Origin: Flavipsychrobacter sp.
GTDB lineage: Bacteria; Bacteroidota; Bacteroidia; Chitinophagales; Chitinophagaceae
DNA length: 64,000 bases
Reading direction: 5' to 3'
Assembly (NCBI GenBank): GCA_016786665.1
Contig: JAEUVZ010000059.1
Coordinates: 16,129 to 80,128, forward strand
The stretch's first letter is position 1, and every line of letters begins with the position of its first letter. This document shows, piece after piece, positions 34,750-45,398 of the stretch. Made by a program: the position numbers and the translations under genes. The notes beneath the pieces were generated by a model that was not told the DNA's origin, made no database searches, and saw only the letters and a list, made by a program, of their open reading frames with translations.

Positions 34750-36363
34750 TCAGGCATTAGCCAGCACTACCGGGGCGGCTGAGCGGATTTCCTCATTGGC
34801 CTGTGCGGCATACTTCTCAAAGTTCTTGATGAAGAGATTGGCCAGTTCGTTCGCCTTTTTGTCGTATGCTTCTTTGTCAGCCCAGGTTTCACGCGGGTTG
34901 AGTATTTCGGCAGGTACGCCGGGGCAGGACTGTGGCTTCAGTACTCCGAATGTAGCGTGCGCCTCGTAAGCTACATCGTTCAGCTCGCCGTTCATGGCGG
35001 CGGTTATCATGGCGCGGGTATATTTCAGGCTCATGCGGCTGCCAATTCCGTAAGGGCCACCACTCCAGCCGGTATTAATGAGCCATACATTCACATCTTT
35101 GTGCTCGTCCAGCTTTTTGCCGAGCAGTTCGGCATATTTAGTGGGGTGCAGCGGAAGGAATACGCGTCCGAAACAAGCAGAGAAAGTAGTTTGCGGTTCT
35201 GTAACGCCTACTTCCGTGCCGGCCACCTTAGCGGTGTAGCCACTGATGAAGTGGTACATAGCCTGCGCTTTTGTGAGCCTGGAGATAGGAGGAAGGATGC
35301 CAAAGGCATCGCAGGTGAGGAAGAAGATATTCTTCGGGTCGCCACCGTAAGATGGTTCTTTTGCGTTGGGGATGTGGTGGATGGGGTAGGCGGCGCGGGT
35401 ATTTTCGGTAATGCTGCCATCGGCATAGTCTACCGTTTTGGTTCCTGCCACGAACTTGATGTTTTCCAGCAGGGCATTGGGCTTAATGGCTGCATATATC
35501 TGTGGTTCTTTTTCGGCGCTCAGGTCTATCACTTTTGCATAGCAGCCGCCTTCAAAGTTGAAGACAGAGCCATCGGCCCAGCCATGCTCGTCATCGCCTA
35601 TCAGCGCGCGGTTAGGGTCGGCGCTCAGGGTGGTTTTGCCGGTTCCGCTCAACCCGAAGAAGAGGGCAACATCGCCATTCTTGCCTTCGTTGGCGGAGCA
35701 GTGCATGCTCAGCACTTTGTGGTCGTGTGGCAGCACGAAGTTCAGCACACCGAAGATGCCTTTCTTCATTTCACCGGTATAAGCCGAGCCGCCAATCAGA
35801 ATGATGCGGCGAGTAAAGTTCACTATGGTAAAGTTGGCCTGGCGGGTACCGTCTATGGCCGGGTCGGCCTGAAAGCCGGGAGCCTGGAGTATCAGCCAGT
35901 CAGGGTTTTGAGTGTTTATTTCTTCTGCCGTAGGGCGCAGGAACAGGTCGTTGCAGAACAGGTTTGCCCAAGGTGTTTCGTTCACCACGCGCACATTGAG
36001 GCGGTACTTAGGGTCGGCGCAGGCATAGGCGTCGCGCACCCATACTTCTTTGCCTTCCATATACGCGCAAACCCGGTCGTAGAGCTTATCGAAAGCCGCG
36101 GGTTCGAAAGGGATGTTTACATCACCCCAATCTACGCTGTCTTGAGTTATGGCGTCTTTTACGGTAAACTTGTCTTTAGGGGAACGGCCCGTGAATTTCC
36201 CGGTGCTCACGCAAAGCGCTCCTGTGTCATTCAGTTCTCCCTGTCCCAGTTCTATTGTTTTATTAACCAGATCTTCAGGTGAGATATTCCAGTGAGCAAC
36301 GGCTACATTAAGACCTAAGTCAGCAAGATTAGCTGACGGGTTCTTCTTTCCAAATTCCTGCAT
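34750..36363 (-). CDS. pckA: Phosphoenolpyruvate carboxykinase (ATP)
   Basis: 537 residues. Converts oxaloacetate and ATP to phosphoenolpyruvate, CO2 and ADP at the start of gluconeogenesis. The kinase-1a P-loop FFGLSGTGKTTLSADPNRALIGDDEHGW with the metal-binding Asp pair is intact, as are the substrate-binding stretches GKFTGRSPKDKFTV and IGGSAYTGEMKKGIF. The frame is open to a TTG at 36399, but the ATG at 36363 (MQEFGKKNPSANL) is taken because a -7 element lies at 36397-36404. It is a single-gene transcript closed by a hairpin at 34690-34720. Confidence 0.97.
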   Translation of the reverse strand: MQEFGKKNPSANLADLGLNVAVAHWNISPEDLVNKTIELGQGELNDTGALCVSTGKFTGRSPKDKFTVKDAITQDSVDWGDVNIPFEPAAFDKLYDRVCAYMEGKEVWVRDAYACADPKYRLNVRVVNETPWANLFCNDLFLRPTAEEINTQNPDWLILQAPGFQADPAIDGTRQANFTIVNFTRRIILIGGSAYTGEMKKGIFGVLNFVLPHDHKVLSMHCSANEGKNGDVALFFGLSGTGKTTLSADPNRALIGDDEHGWADGSVFNFEGGCYAKVIDLSAEKEPQIYAAIKPNALLENIKFVAGTKTVDYADGSITENTRAAYPIHHIPNAKEPSYGGDPKNIFFLTCDAFGILPPISRLTKAQAMYHFISGYTAKVAGTEVGVTEPQTTFSACFGRVFLPLHPTKYAELLGKKLDEHKDVNVWLINTGWSGGPYGIGSRMSLKYTRAMITAAMNGELNDVAYEAHATFGVLKPQSCPGVPAEILNPRETWADKEAYDKKANELANLFIKNFEKYAAQANEEIRSAAPVVLANA

Positions 36364-36396
36364 AGAAGAATGTTTATCTGAAAAATTTTTAGACGG

Positions 36397-36404
36397 CAAA
36401 AATA
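36397..36404 (-). promoter_or_regulatory. -7 promoter element of pckA
   Basis: TATTTTTG on the minus strand fits TAnnTTTG and lies 33 bp before the chosen ATG. The -33 region is AT-rich without a perfect TTTG. Confidence 0.5.
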
Positions 36405-36523
36405 CTACAATAAGGATATAGCAGGTATTAATTTTCGCTTTTTTATACAGTTTTTTCGTTAAATGGGTATAGTGGGTGAATGGAATTAATAATTATATAA
36501 TAATCGCTCTGAGCTAAACCGCT

Positions 36524-36558
36524 CAAAAAATGAGGTTTGTCCTAAACTGAACAAACCT
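36524..36558 (-). terminator. Probable terminator after the small Cys-rich secreted gene
   Basis: Arms AGGTTTGT (36533-36540) and ACAAACCT (36551-36558) form an 8-bp stem with a 10-nt loop, followed on the minus strand by TCATTTTTTG. It is AT-rich and therefore of moderate strength. A second small inverted repeat (TGAGC/GCTCA) lies next to it at 36510-36525. Confidence 0.5.
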
Positions 36559-36593
36559 GCATGAATTCAAAAGTGCAATATGTGATTAGGCAT

Positions 36594-37046
36594 TCAATCG
36601 TAAATATGGCAAGTCCACTGAAACGTACCCGAATTGAAATAATCGATAAAGTAGTTCATGCTTTGGCAGTTACTGCATGTTGGAGTTACAGATGCAGTGC
36701 TGAAGCATGAACTAAGCGTCCCAACTCTCCATGCCGGCGGGTTAAGGGAACAGTTATCGAAATCAACTTCAAACCCGGTACAACCACCGAAGGAGGTGTT
36801 TATAGAATTCATCGTACTCCAGGACGCTCCACTGCCTGTATTGATGTCATTCCATGTTAAAGTCGTTGTAGAACCATTAGCGACCGGTACATAATACGAA
36901 ATAAATGAACTGCAAGCTTGGTTTTGAGGGTCTCTGGCCCAAATCCTTACATGTACGTCGCAGTCACTGTCGTTTTGTAAGATAATGTTTTGCGCAGTTG
37001 AACGAAGACCTATGGTAAAGAATAGTAAAGAAAGAAGAAGTTTCAT
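36594..37046 (-). CDS. Small Cys-rich secreted protein, unknown
   Basis: 150 residues with a signal peptide (MKLLLSLLFFTIGLRSTAQ). The mature part is acidic, with about eight cysteines (SDCDVHV, NQACSSF, GGCTGFEVDFDNCSLN, SSCFSTAS, TCSNCQS, WTCHIYD), suggesting a disulfide-held beta-sandwich. No T9SS tail and no known family. Its composition differs from its neighbours and it stands alone between pckA and a divergent T9SS gene, so it may be an accessory gene. Confidence 0.7.
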   Translation of the reverse strand: MKLLLSLLFFTIGLRSTAQNIILQNDSDCDVHVRIWARDPQNQACSSFISYYVPVANGSTTTLTWNDINTGSGASWSTMNSINTSFGGCTGFEVDFDNCSLNPPAWRVGTLSSCFSTASVTPTCSNCQSMNYFIDYFNSGTFQWTCHIYD

Positions 37047-37110
37047 ATTGATGTTTTTTTAAAGATAAAATAAAGTAACTATATTGTCAACCCCATGTTG
37101 GAATTTTATT

Positions 37111-37118
37111 TATATTTG
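37111..37118 (+). promoter_or_regulatory. -7 promoter element of the SBBP T9SS gene
   Basis: TATATTTG matches TAnnTTTG, 29 bp before the ATG at 37147. A TTG lies upstream at a longer than usual spacing, so only the -7 box is claimed. Confidence 0.45.
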
Positions 37119-37146
37119 AATATCTGACAATGTTAATCCCTCGCTT

Positions 37147-39537
37147 ATGATGCCGAAATATTTTTTACTGTTGATTTTCTTGCCTCTTTCCTGCCTGGGC
37201 AGAGAAGCAAATCGGAATATGGCCCAGCTTCATTTCCTAGAAAATAACGGCCAGGTCACCGACCAATATCATCATCCCAGGGCGGATATTGATTTTATGC
37301 TCCGGGGCGAAGGGCTAACCCTCTTTATCAATAGTGGTAATATGTATTACCAATTCAGCGAACAAGCAGGCAATGATATAAGCTTAACAAACATTGATGA
37401 CAGGATGCAGGCATTGCAAGCTAAGCCTGTTGAAATGTACCGCATGGAGGTGGAATTGGTTGGCGCAAATAAGGAGGCCAGCCACTATACAGAAAAACCT
37501 TCTTGCTCCTTTGAAAGGTATTATCTGCCGCATTGCGGAGAAAACGGCATTGTAGCCCTTGGGTATGAAAGAATCGTGTACCGGGAAGTTTATCCGGGAA
37601 TTGACTGGGTTTTGTACATCAAAGATGGAAAAGTCGAATATGATTTTATCATTAAAGAAGGGGCGGACCCATCAGTAATCAGGCTGAAATACAAAGGTGC
37701 GGAATCTCTGCTGGCTAATGCGGACGGCAGCCTGACGGCGGCCTGCCCGCTTGGCACTATTACGCAAAGCAAGCCCTGGAGTTACCAGGAGGATGGCGGA
37801 TACGTGGCATCGTCCTGGAAGGTGAGCGGCAAAAAGGTGGGATTCCAACTGGGTAACTATAAGGGCAGGTTGACGATAGACCCTACACTGGCATGGGGTA
37901 CCTATTACCGGGGATCGTCGCCATCTACTAATTTTTTAAGTATCACAAAGGACGGCCCGGCGAGAATTTACGCCTGCGGTTTTACGACGGCGACGGATAT
38001 AGTGGCCACAGTGGGTACCTACAGAAGTGTTTACTCCGGTGGGGCACACGATGCGTTTATCGCCCGCTTCGATACCCTCGGCAACCGGCTTTGGGGCACT
38101 TATCTCGGGGGATTCCATTCAGACGCCTTTAACAGTATAGCCACCGATGCAGCGGGTAATATATACGTTTCCGGGTCCACCTCAAGCGACACTGGTATCG
38201 CCTCTACCGGCTGTCACCAGCCTTTATACCAGGGTTCGAACGATGGTATACTAGCCAAATTCAATGAATCGGGGCAGCGCGGCTGGAGTACATATTATGG
38301 TGGGATTGGCTCGGAAATAATTTATTCTGTGAACATCGACATTGCCGGGCGGCTCATCGCATCAGGAAAAACTTCAAGCCCCAATAACATCGCCACCGTC
38401 AATACGCAACAGCCTGTTTACGGTGGCGGCACAAGCGATGCATTTCTTGTGCGCTTCGACACGGCAGGAAACCGGCTCTGGGGTACTTATTACGGAGGTA
38501 TGGGCAATGAAGATGCCTATGGCTGCACCTCCGATGGGCTAGGGAATATATACATTGCTGGCGTTACAAACAGTTCCACCGGCATAGCATCCACAGGTAG
38601 CCACCAGGATAGTTTTGTGGGCATAGAGGGCAATTCTATAGACGACGCTTACCTTGCGAAATTTGACAGTTCGGGCAACCGGCTCTGGGGTACCTATTAT
38701 GGCGGGGAAAACCGCGAATGGTATGCATCCGTTATATGCGATAAGTCTAACAATGTGTACCTGGCGGCTACTACCGGCTTTATTAGCGGAAATACGCCCG
38801 CCCCAAGCACCTTCAATATTGCCAGTACCGGCGCCTACCAGCAACAACCCTCTGATAGCGCGGAAATTTTCCTGGCAAAATTTTCGCCGGGCGGCAACCG
38901 GCTCTGGGGTACCTATTATGGCAGTACAGGCAGGGATTATATAGCTTCCTACGGTAATGGCCTGGCCACTGATGCTTGGAATAATATTTATGTGTGCGGC
39001 ATGAGCACGAGCGCGGGCATGTCCACTTCATCTGCATTTCAGCAGCAGCAGGGCGGAGACTTTGATATACTTATTTCGAGTTTTGATAGCAGTGGTAACA
39101 GGCTTTGGGCTACCTACTACGGAGGCGCGGGTAACGATCAGGCGAGGGGATGTGTCCACGACGGCGACAACAGCTTGTATATCGCGGGTTTTACCGGCAG
39201 TGATAATAATATTGTCACCGTTGGGGCATTTCAGTCAACAAGGGATGGCGGGGTGAACACAGCCTTTATATCAAGAATTGGTGATGAAACGCTGAATACG
39301 GTCCATTTGACACCTCGCATGGATGATTTAGTTGTCTACCCTAATCCCAATAATGGTACTGTCTTCGTGGAGTGCTATGCTGTAGATGTAAATTATCAGG
39401 TTGCTGATATAACTGGTAGAGTGGTAAAGCGCGGGAGGCTGAAAGGGGACGACAAGCGTATTTCGATAACAGAACTACAGCCCGGGGTATATGTGCTGAC
39501 AATAGAAGGTAGATCAATAGAACTACTGAAGCGATAG
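37147..39537 (+). CDS. T9SS surface protein with SBBP propeller repeats
   Basis: 796 residues. Signal peptide, then a DUF7948-type N-terminal domain (FLENNGQVTDQYHH, GIDWVLYIKDGKVEYDFIIKEGADP) of about 240 residues. A propeller of SBBP repeats follows, each ending in a block like GNRLWGTYYGG (at least six copies). The type A sorting domain is at the C-terminus (VVYPNPNNGTVFVE to GVYVLTIEGR). The repeats are also near-identical at DNA level (AACCGGCTCTGGGGTACCTA recurs), which points to recent expansion or gene conversion. Function unknown; surface location by T9SS. It overlaps the convergent GT87-like gene by 15 bp. Confidence 0.88.
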   Translation: MMPKYFLLLIFLPLSCLGREANRNMAQLHFLENNGQVTDQYHHPRADIDFMLRGEGLTLFINSGNMYYQFSEQAGNDISLTNIDDRMQALQAKPVEMYRMEVELVGANKEASHYTEKPSCSFERYYLPHCGENGIVALGYERIVYREVYPGIDWVLYIKDGKVEYDFIIKEGADPSVIRLKYKGAESLLANADGSLTAACPLGTITQSKPWSYQEDGGYVASSWKVSGKKVGFQLGNYKGRLTIDPTLAWGTYYRGSSPSTNFLSITKDGPARIYACGFTTATDIVATVGTYRSVYSGGAHDAFIARFDTLGNRLWGTYLGGFHSDAFNSIATDAAGNIYVSGSTSSDTGIASTGCHQPLYQGSNDGILAKFNESGQRGWSTYYGGIGSEIIYSVNIDIAGRLIASGKTSSPNNIATVNTQQPVYGGGTSDAFLVRFDTAGNRLWGTYYGGMGNEDAYGCTSDGLGNIYIAGVTNSSTGIASTGSHQDSFVGIEGNSIDDAYLAKFDSSGNRLWGTYYGGENREWYASVICDKSNNVYLAATTGFISGNTPAPSTFNIASTGAYQQQPSDSAEIFLAKFSPGGNRLWGTYYGSTGRDYIASYGNGLATDAWNNIYVCGMSTSAGMSTSSAFQQQQGGDFDILISSFDSSGNRLWATYYGGAGNDQARGCVHDGDNSLYIAGFTGSDNNIVTVGAFQSTRDGGVNTAFISRIGDETLNTVHLTPRMDDLVVYPNPNNGTVFVECYAVDVNYQVADITGRVVKRGRLKGDDKRISITELQPGVYVLTIEGRSIELLKR

Positions 39538-40695
39538 TGGTTCTTTTCGTTGTATCATTAACTGCAATACTATTATACACCACACCAAAATACCCGGTAT
39601 TGCCTTGATGGCATAAGGTACCAGGTATTCTTTGCGGATAGCAGGGGGGAATATGTCGGTTGGGGTAAGGCTGATACCGATAAAGGCTATCCACAGCAGG
39701 GCCGTTCGCCACCGGGCGGGCTGCTGTGCGAAATACCAGAGCGCAATACCCGTCATGGCAATAATAAAGGTGGGCGACTCGGCTTTGTGGTTGAAAATGA
39801 CTACCCATACCAGCATGTGGGCCAGGAATAGCAAGCGGAACCGCTCTGCTTTGTACCACTTCACCCGCAGCAGGGGCGCGAAAAACAAGAGTATCCCCAG
39901 TGCTGTAACGATGTTTTTGGCGCTACCCAGCCCGAACCAGCTATGCAGCCAGCCCATAACCGAAAGCCCGAAAGAGGCGGACTGGTCCTCGGCCATCATG
40001 CGCGCCCAGCTATGGTATTGCATCAGTAGCATGTCCGGCCCGGTAACCAGCAAGGGGACGAGGGCGAAAATCACCATCCACAGCATGGCGTAGAGGAGAA
40101 ATTTCAGCTTGCCGGGATAAAAAAGGAACAGGCAGAACCCGATGGCCCCATATACTTTGATGAATGTACCGGCTACCAACCACAGGGCGGCCCAGCCGGG
40201 GCTCCCCCGTTGCAATCGGGTAGCCGCCAGCAGCAGGCATCCCGCCAGCAACCCATTGCTCTGGGCGTTCTGCATAGAAGTGACCAGTTCTATGAATACA
40301 AAGAGTAGTATGCCAGCCCGCCGCCTGTCCGCGAGCGGTAGCGCCCTTACCCCGAAAAGCAGCGCCAGGGCGTTAAGCAGATTCCAGGCTGCCAGGCCCA
40401 CTACATCCGGCAGGTAAGCCAGCCCGCCCATTGCCAGGGCAAACGTGGGGCTATACTTATATAGGTCCCATTGGCGGTCGGGATACAATATATATAGGTC
40501 GCGCCCGCCGATGAGGTTGAAGAAGGATTCTTTGAATATGATATAGTTATTGTAGAAAGTGTAAGACTGCCCGCCGGGCACATACAGGTGGGTATGGCCA
40601 CGCAGCACCAGTTGTATGCTAACGCCGACCGCCGCCAGGCTATACAGGGCCAGCAGAACCCGGTGCTGAAACAGAAAAGCTGAGATACGCCGCAT
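39523..40695 (-). CDS. GT87 (DUF2029)-like membrane glycosyltransferase
   Basis: 390 residues with about nine to ten membrane helices and family-type motifs: DLYKYSPTFALAMGGLAYLP after the first loops, TSMQNAQSNGLLAGCLLLA, and GTFIKVYGAIGF. GT87 enzymes are polyprenol-phosphate-mannose-dependent transferases in Actinobacteria; bacterial relatives elsewhere are uncharacterised, so substrate is not claimed. It is transcribed away from the ATP synthase operon. Confidence 0.85.
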   Translation of the reverse strand: MRRISAFLFQHRVLLALYSLAAVGVSIQLVLRGHTHLYVPGGQSYTFYNNYIIFKESFFNLIGGRDLYILYPDRQWDLYKYSPTFALAMGGLAYLPDVVGLAAWNLLNALALLFGVRALPLADRRRAGILLFVFIELVTSMQNAQSNGLLAGCLLLAATRLQRGSPGWAALWLVAGTFIKVYGAIGFCLFLFYPGKLKFLLYAMLWMVIFALVPLLVTGPDMLLMQYHSWARMMAEDQSASFGLSVMGWLHSWFGLGSAKNIVTALGILLFFAPLLRVKWYKAERFRLLFLAHMLVWVVIFNHKAESPTFIIAMTGIALWYFAQQPARWRTALLWIAFIGISLTPTDIFPPAIRKEYLVPYAIKAIPGILVWCIIVLQLMIQRKEPLSLQ

Positions 40696-40968
40696 GAGCC
40701 GTAAAGATATTGATATGTTTCAGGTAATTCATTACCCGTGCGTACTGTTGCTTTCAGGGCTCGGGCAGAGCAGTTTTCATCGGTAATGAGGTATAGCGGG
40801 ACAGGGCCCGAGCGGCATGTTTTACAGGCATTAACAAAAGATTGAAAAAAAAGTCCGTTTCGATTTTTTTCAGAAATTTTAACCCGTATCTTTGCGCAAA
40901 ATTTGGCTGAGTATATTAGTACAAAGCCGGATATAACTAAGTTTTAAGCACAATTCAGGGCTAGAAAA
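40696..40968. other. Divergent intergenic region before atpB
   Basis: 273 bp holding the atpB promoter near the right side. An 8-bp inverted repeat (GCTCGGGC at 40759-40766 and GCCCGAGC at 40806-40813) lies in the left half with a 39-nt spacer; its role is unclear. No ORF is supported. Confidence 0.5.
40887..40894 (+). promoter_or_regulatory. -7 promoter element of the atpBEFHA operon
   Basis: TATCTTTG, a perfect TAnnTTTG of the most common variety, lies 75 bp upstream of atpB. It is preceded by a T-rich run rather than a clear TTTG box. The 68-nt leader has no obvious structure. Confidence 0.6.
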
Positions 40969-42460
<1,492 letters not shown>

Positions 42461-42581
42461 TCGCACAGGTAAAATTTTAACTGCATCCAACGCATAGGGC
42501 AGCGGATGCAGTTATTTATCTCTCCTAGCCGGAGGGAGGCAATTTTAAATTGAACTTTTAAGACTTTTAATAAATAACAAC

Positions 42582-43076
42582 ATGGCATTATTAACCCCCG
42601 CACTCGGTTTATTTGTCTGGACGCTGATAGCATTCCTTTGCGTATTCTTTATACTGCGCAAGTTTGCCTGGAAACCTATCCTGAACTCGCTGAGCGAGCG
42701 TGAAACCGGCATAGCCGAGTCGATAGCTGCCGCTGACCGTGTAAAGAAAGAAATGGGCCAGATGCAGGCGGAAAACGAAAAGCTGATGGTGCAGGCACGT
42801 GAAGAGCGCTCGCAGATGCTGAAGGAAGCCAAAGAAATGAAAGATCGCATCGTTAACGAAGCGAAAGACCAGGCTAAAGCAGAAGCGAACAAGATACTTG
42901 CAGAAGCGAACGCCCAGATACACCAGCAGAAGATGGCCGCGCTAACCGACGTGAAGAACGAAATAGGCAAACTCTCTGTAGAGGTGGCGGAAAAGATACT
43001 GCGCAAGCAACTGGCAGCCGGTGAAGCTCAAGATCAGTATGTGAACATGCTGGCGGAAGAAATTAAACTGAACTAG
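42582..43076 (+). CDS. atpF: ATP synthase F0 subunit b
   Basis: 164 residues: one N-terminal membrane helix (LFVWTLIAFLCVFFILRKFAW) then a long charged alpha-helical stalk (KKEMGQMQAENEKLM and onward) forming the peripheral stator with delta. The 121-bp gap after atpE is the largest in the operon and contains no evident terminator. Confidence 0.96.
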   Translation: MALLTPALGLFVWTLIAFLCVFFILRKFAWKPILNSLSERETGIAESIAAADRVKKEMGQMQAENEKLMVQAREERSQMLKEAKEMKDRIVNEAKDQAKAEANKILAEANAQIHQQKMAALTDVKNEIGKLSVEVAEKILRKQLAAGEAQDQYVNMLAEEIKLN

Positions 43077-43095
43077 TTTTAACTAATTATAAAAA

Positions 43096-43665
43096 ATGCA
43101 AAATCCTCGTTTAGCATCGCGCTACGCAAAATCCCTGCTCGACCTGGCTGTTGAACAAAACAAGCTGGATGCGACGCTGACTGACATGAAGTTGCTCGAG
43201 GCGATCTGCAAGCAAAATCGTGACTTCGCGGCTATGCTGCGCAGCCCGATCATAAAGGCTGATAAGAAACAAGCGATATTGAAGGCGGTACTGGATGGCA
43301 AGTTGTCGGACCTGGCAAACGCCTTCATAAACCTGCTGGTAAGCAAGGGCCGTGAGTCGAACCTGCAGGAGATGGCCGGTGAGTTTGTAGCCCAGTATAA
43401 TAAAATGAAGGATATCCGCACGGTAAAGCTGACAACAGCGGCGCCGGTATCGGATGTAGTGAAGGAAGCGATTAAAGCGAAAGTGGCCAAGAGCCTGAAT
43501 AGCGCTTCAGTGGAAATGAAGACAGCGGTTAATCCTGACCTGATAGGCGGGTTTGTGCTGGAGGTAGAGGACAAAATGTTTGACGCAAGTATCCGTCGCG
43601 ACCTGAATGATATCAAGTCCCAATTCCTTGATAACATTTATGTGAGCAAGATATTGGCCAATTAA
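43096..43665 (+). CDS. atpH: ATP synthase F1 subunit delta
   Basis: 189 residues with the delta/OSCP N-terminus NPRLASRYAKSLLDLAVEQ and the C-terminal GGFVLEVEDKMFDASIRRDLN segment. It links the b-subunit stalk to the top of the alpha3beta3 head. 19 bp after atpF and 93 bp before atpA. Confidence 0.96.
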   Translation: MQNPRLASRYAKSLLDLAVEQNKLDATLTDMKLLEAICKQNRDFAAMLRSPIIKADKKQAILKAVLDGKLSDLANAFINLLVSKGRESNLQEMAGEFVAQYNKMKDIRTVKLTTAAPVSDVVKEAIKAKVAKSLNSASVEMKTAVNPDLIGGFVLEVEDKMFDASIRRDLNDIKSQFLDNIYVSKILAN

Positions 43666-43758
43666 TCCCGGACTTCCGGAGAGGGAGTGCGAAGCAGTAA
43701 TTAAGTAGTTCTTAAATTTGTAAATAATAACATCCCCTGAAGGGACAAACTAAAATAT

Positions 43759-45336
43759 ATGGTTGACATTAAACCGGATGAGATTTCGGCGATATTACGC
43801 CAGCAGCTGACCAACTTCAACGCTTCTGCCGATATGGAAGAAGTGGGTACTGTATTACAAGTGGGCGATGGTATCGCGCGCGTGTACGGCCTGGGTGGTG
43901 TTCGCCAGGGTGAACTGGTAGCGTTCGATAACGGCGTTAAAGCCATAGCCCTGAACCTGGAAGAGGACAACGTGGGTGTGGTACTGATGGGTGATGCAGC
44001 CGGTATACGTGAGGGCGATAAAGTACGCCGCACGAACCAGATCGCATCCATTAAAGTGGGTGAAGGTATGGCAGGCCGCGTAGTGAACACACTGGGTGAG
44101 CCAATAGATGGTAAAGGTCCCCTGAAAGGCGAACTGTACGAAATGCCGCTGGAGCGTAAGGCGCCGGGTGTTATCTTCCGTGAGCCGGTAAAGGAGCCCC
44201 TGCAAACCGGTATTAAAGCGATAGACGCGATGATACCCGTAGGCCGTGGCCAGCGTGAACTGGTTATTGGCGACCGCCAGACCGGCAAGACCGCTATCTG
44301 TATTGATACCATCATCAACCAGAAAGAATTCTACGAAGCAGGACAACCTGTTTATTGTATATATGTAGCTATAGGCCAGAAGGCCTCTACCATTGCCGGT
44401 GTAATGAAAACACTGGAAGAGAATGGCGCTATGCCCTATACTACCATCGTAGCTGCCCCGGCTGCAGACCCTGCGCCGCTCCAGTTCTACGCTCCCTTTG
44501 CCGGTGCTGCTATAGGTGAGTTCTACCGTGATACCGGCCGCCCGGCACTGGTTATCTACGATGATCTTTCCAAGCAAGCCGTGGCTTACCGCGAGGTATC
44601 GCTGCTGCTGCGTCGCCCTCCGGGACGTGAAGCCTATCCTGGTGACGTATTCTACCTACACAGCCGCTTACTGGAACGTGCGGCAAAGGTTATCAATAAC
44701 GACGAGATAGCTAAAACAATGAACGACTTGCCAGATAGCATTAAGCACCTGGTAAAGGGTGGTGGCTCGTTAACAGCCCTGCCTATCATAGAAACGCAGG
44801 CGGGTGACGTATCAGCTTACATCCCAACGAACGTTATCTCCATCACCGATGGTCAGATATTCCTGGAAAGCAACCTGTTCCTCGCCGGTATCCGTCCTGC
44901 GATCAACGTAGGTATCTCGGTAAGCCGTGTGGGTGGTAACGCTCAGATCAAATCGATGAAGAAAGTAGCGGGTACACTGAAGCTAGACCAAGCCCTGTTC
45001 CGCGAACTGGAAGCGTTCTCTAAGTTTGGTGGTGACCTGGATGCCGCTACTAAAACGGTAATTGATAAAGGTGCCCGTAACGTAGAAATCCTGAAGCAAG
45101 CACAGTACACTCCTTACTCTGTAGAAAAGCAAGTTGCTATCATCTACCTGGGTACCAATAACCTTATCCGCGAAGTAGCGGTAAGCAAAACAAAGGCGTT
45201 TGAAGAAGCGTTCCTGCAGCAAATGGAACTGAAACTGCCTGAGGTACTGGCTGAATTCAAGAAAGGTAACCTGCCGGAAGAAGGCATCAAAAAGATGGTG
45301 AAACTGGCGCAAGACCTGGTACCACAATACAAGTAA
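43759..45336 (+). CDS. atpA: ATP synthase F1 subunit alpha
   Basis: 525-residue non-catalytic nucleotide-binding subunit. The Walker [11 protein letters not shown], the [17 protein letters not shown]alker B region, the [26 protein letters not shown] segment and the visit of the catalytic Arg region [30 protein letters not shown] are all present. It is the last gene here: 20 bp after its stop a strong hairpin closes the transcript, so atpG, atpD and atpC must be encoded elsewhere. Confidence 0.98.
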   Translation: MVDIKPDEISAILRQQLTNFNASADMEEVGTVLQVGDGIARVYGLGGVRQGELVAFDNGVKAIALNLEEDNVGVVLMGDAAGIREGDKVRRTNQIASIKVGEGMAGRVVNTLGEPIDGKGPLKGELYEMPLERKAPGVIFREPVKEPLQTGIKAIDAMIPVGRGQRELVIGDRQTGKTAICIDTIINQKEFYEAGQPVYCIYVAIGQKASTIAGVMKTLEENGAMPYTTIVAAPAADPAPLQFYAPFAGAAIGEFYRDTGRPALVIYDDLSKQAVAYREVSLLLRRPPGREAYPGDVFYLHSRLLERAAKVINNDEIAKTMNDLPDSIKHLVKGGGSLTALPIIETQAGDVSAYIPTNVISITDGQIFLESNLFLAGIRPAINVGISVSRVGGNAQIKSMKKVAGTLKLDQALFRELEAFSKFGGDLDAATKTVIDKGARNVEILKQAQYTPYSVEKQVAIIYLGTNNLIREVAVSKTKAFEEAFLQQMELKLPEVLAEFKKGNLPEEGIKKMVKLAQDLVPQYK

Positions 45337-45356
45337 AGAATAGTAATCAATATAGC

Positions 45357-45398
45357 AAGAGGCTGTCTCAATGTTTTTGAGACAGCCTCTTATCTTTT
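45357..45398. terminator. Bidirectional terminator between atpA and ppx (14-bp stem)
   Basis: Perfect 14-bp stem: AAGAGGCTGTCTCA at 45357-45370 pairs with TGAGACAGCCTCTT at 45378-45391, loop ATGTTTT. T-rich flanks follow on the plus strand. It lies between convergent genes. Its core is almost identical to the hairpin at 57439-57469. Confidence 0.85.

Noticed and set aside
34957..36282. 441-codon plus-strand frame opposite pckA
   Set aside because: A shadow of pckA codon bias; the pckA P-loop and family motifs settle the coding strand.
36505..36560. Sequence with CTCTGAGCTA resembling a tRNA D-arm
   Set aside because: No acceptor stem, anticodon arm or T-loop could be assembled; two small hairpins explain it better.
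40759..40813. 8-bp inverted repeat GCTCGGGC/GCCCGAGC upstream of atpB
   Set aside because: Distance (39 nt) and position before the promoter do not fit a terminator or a clear operator; it may be chance.
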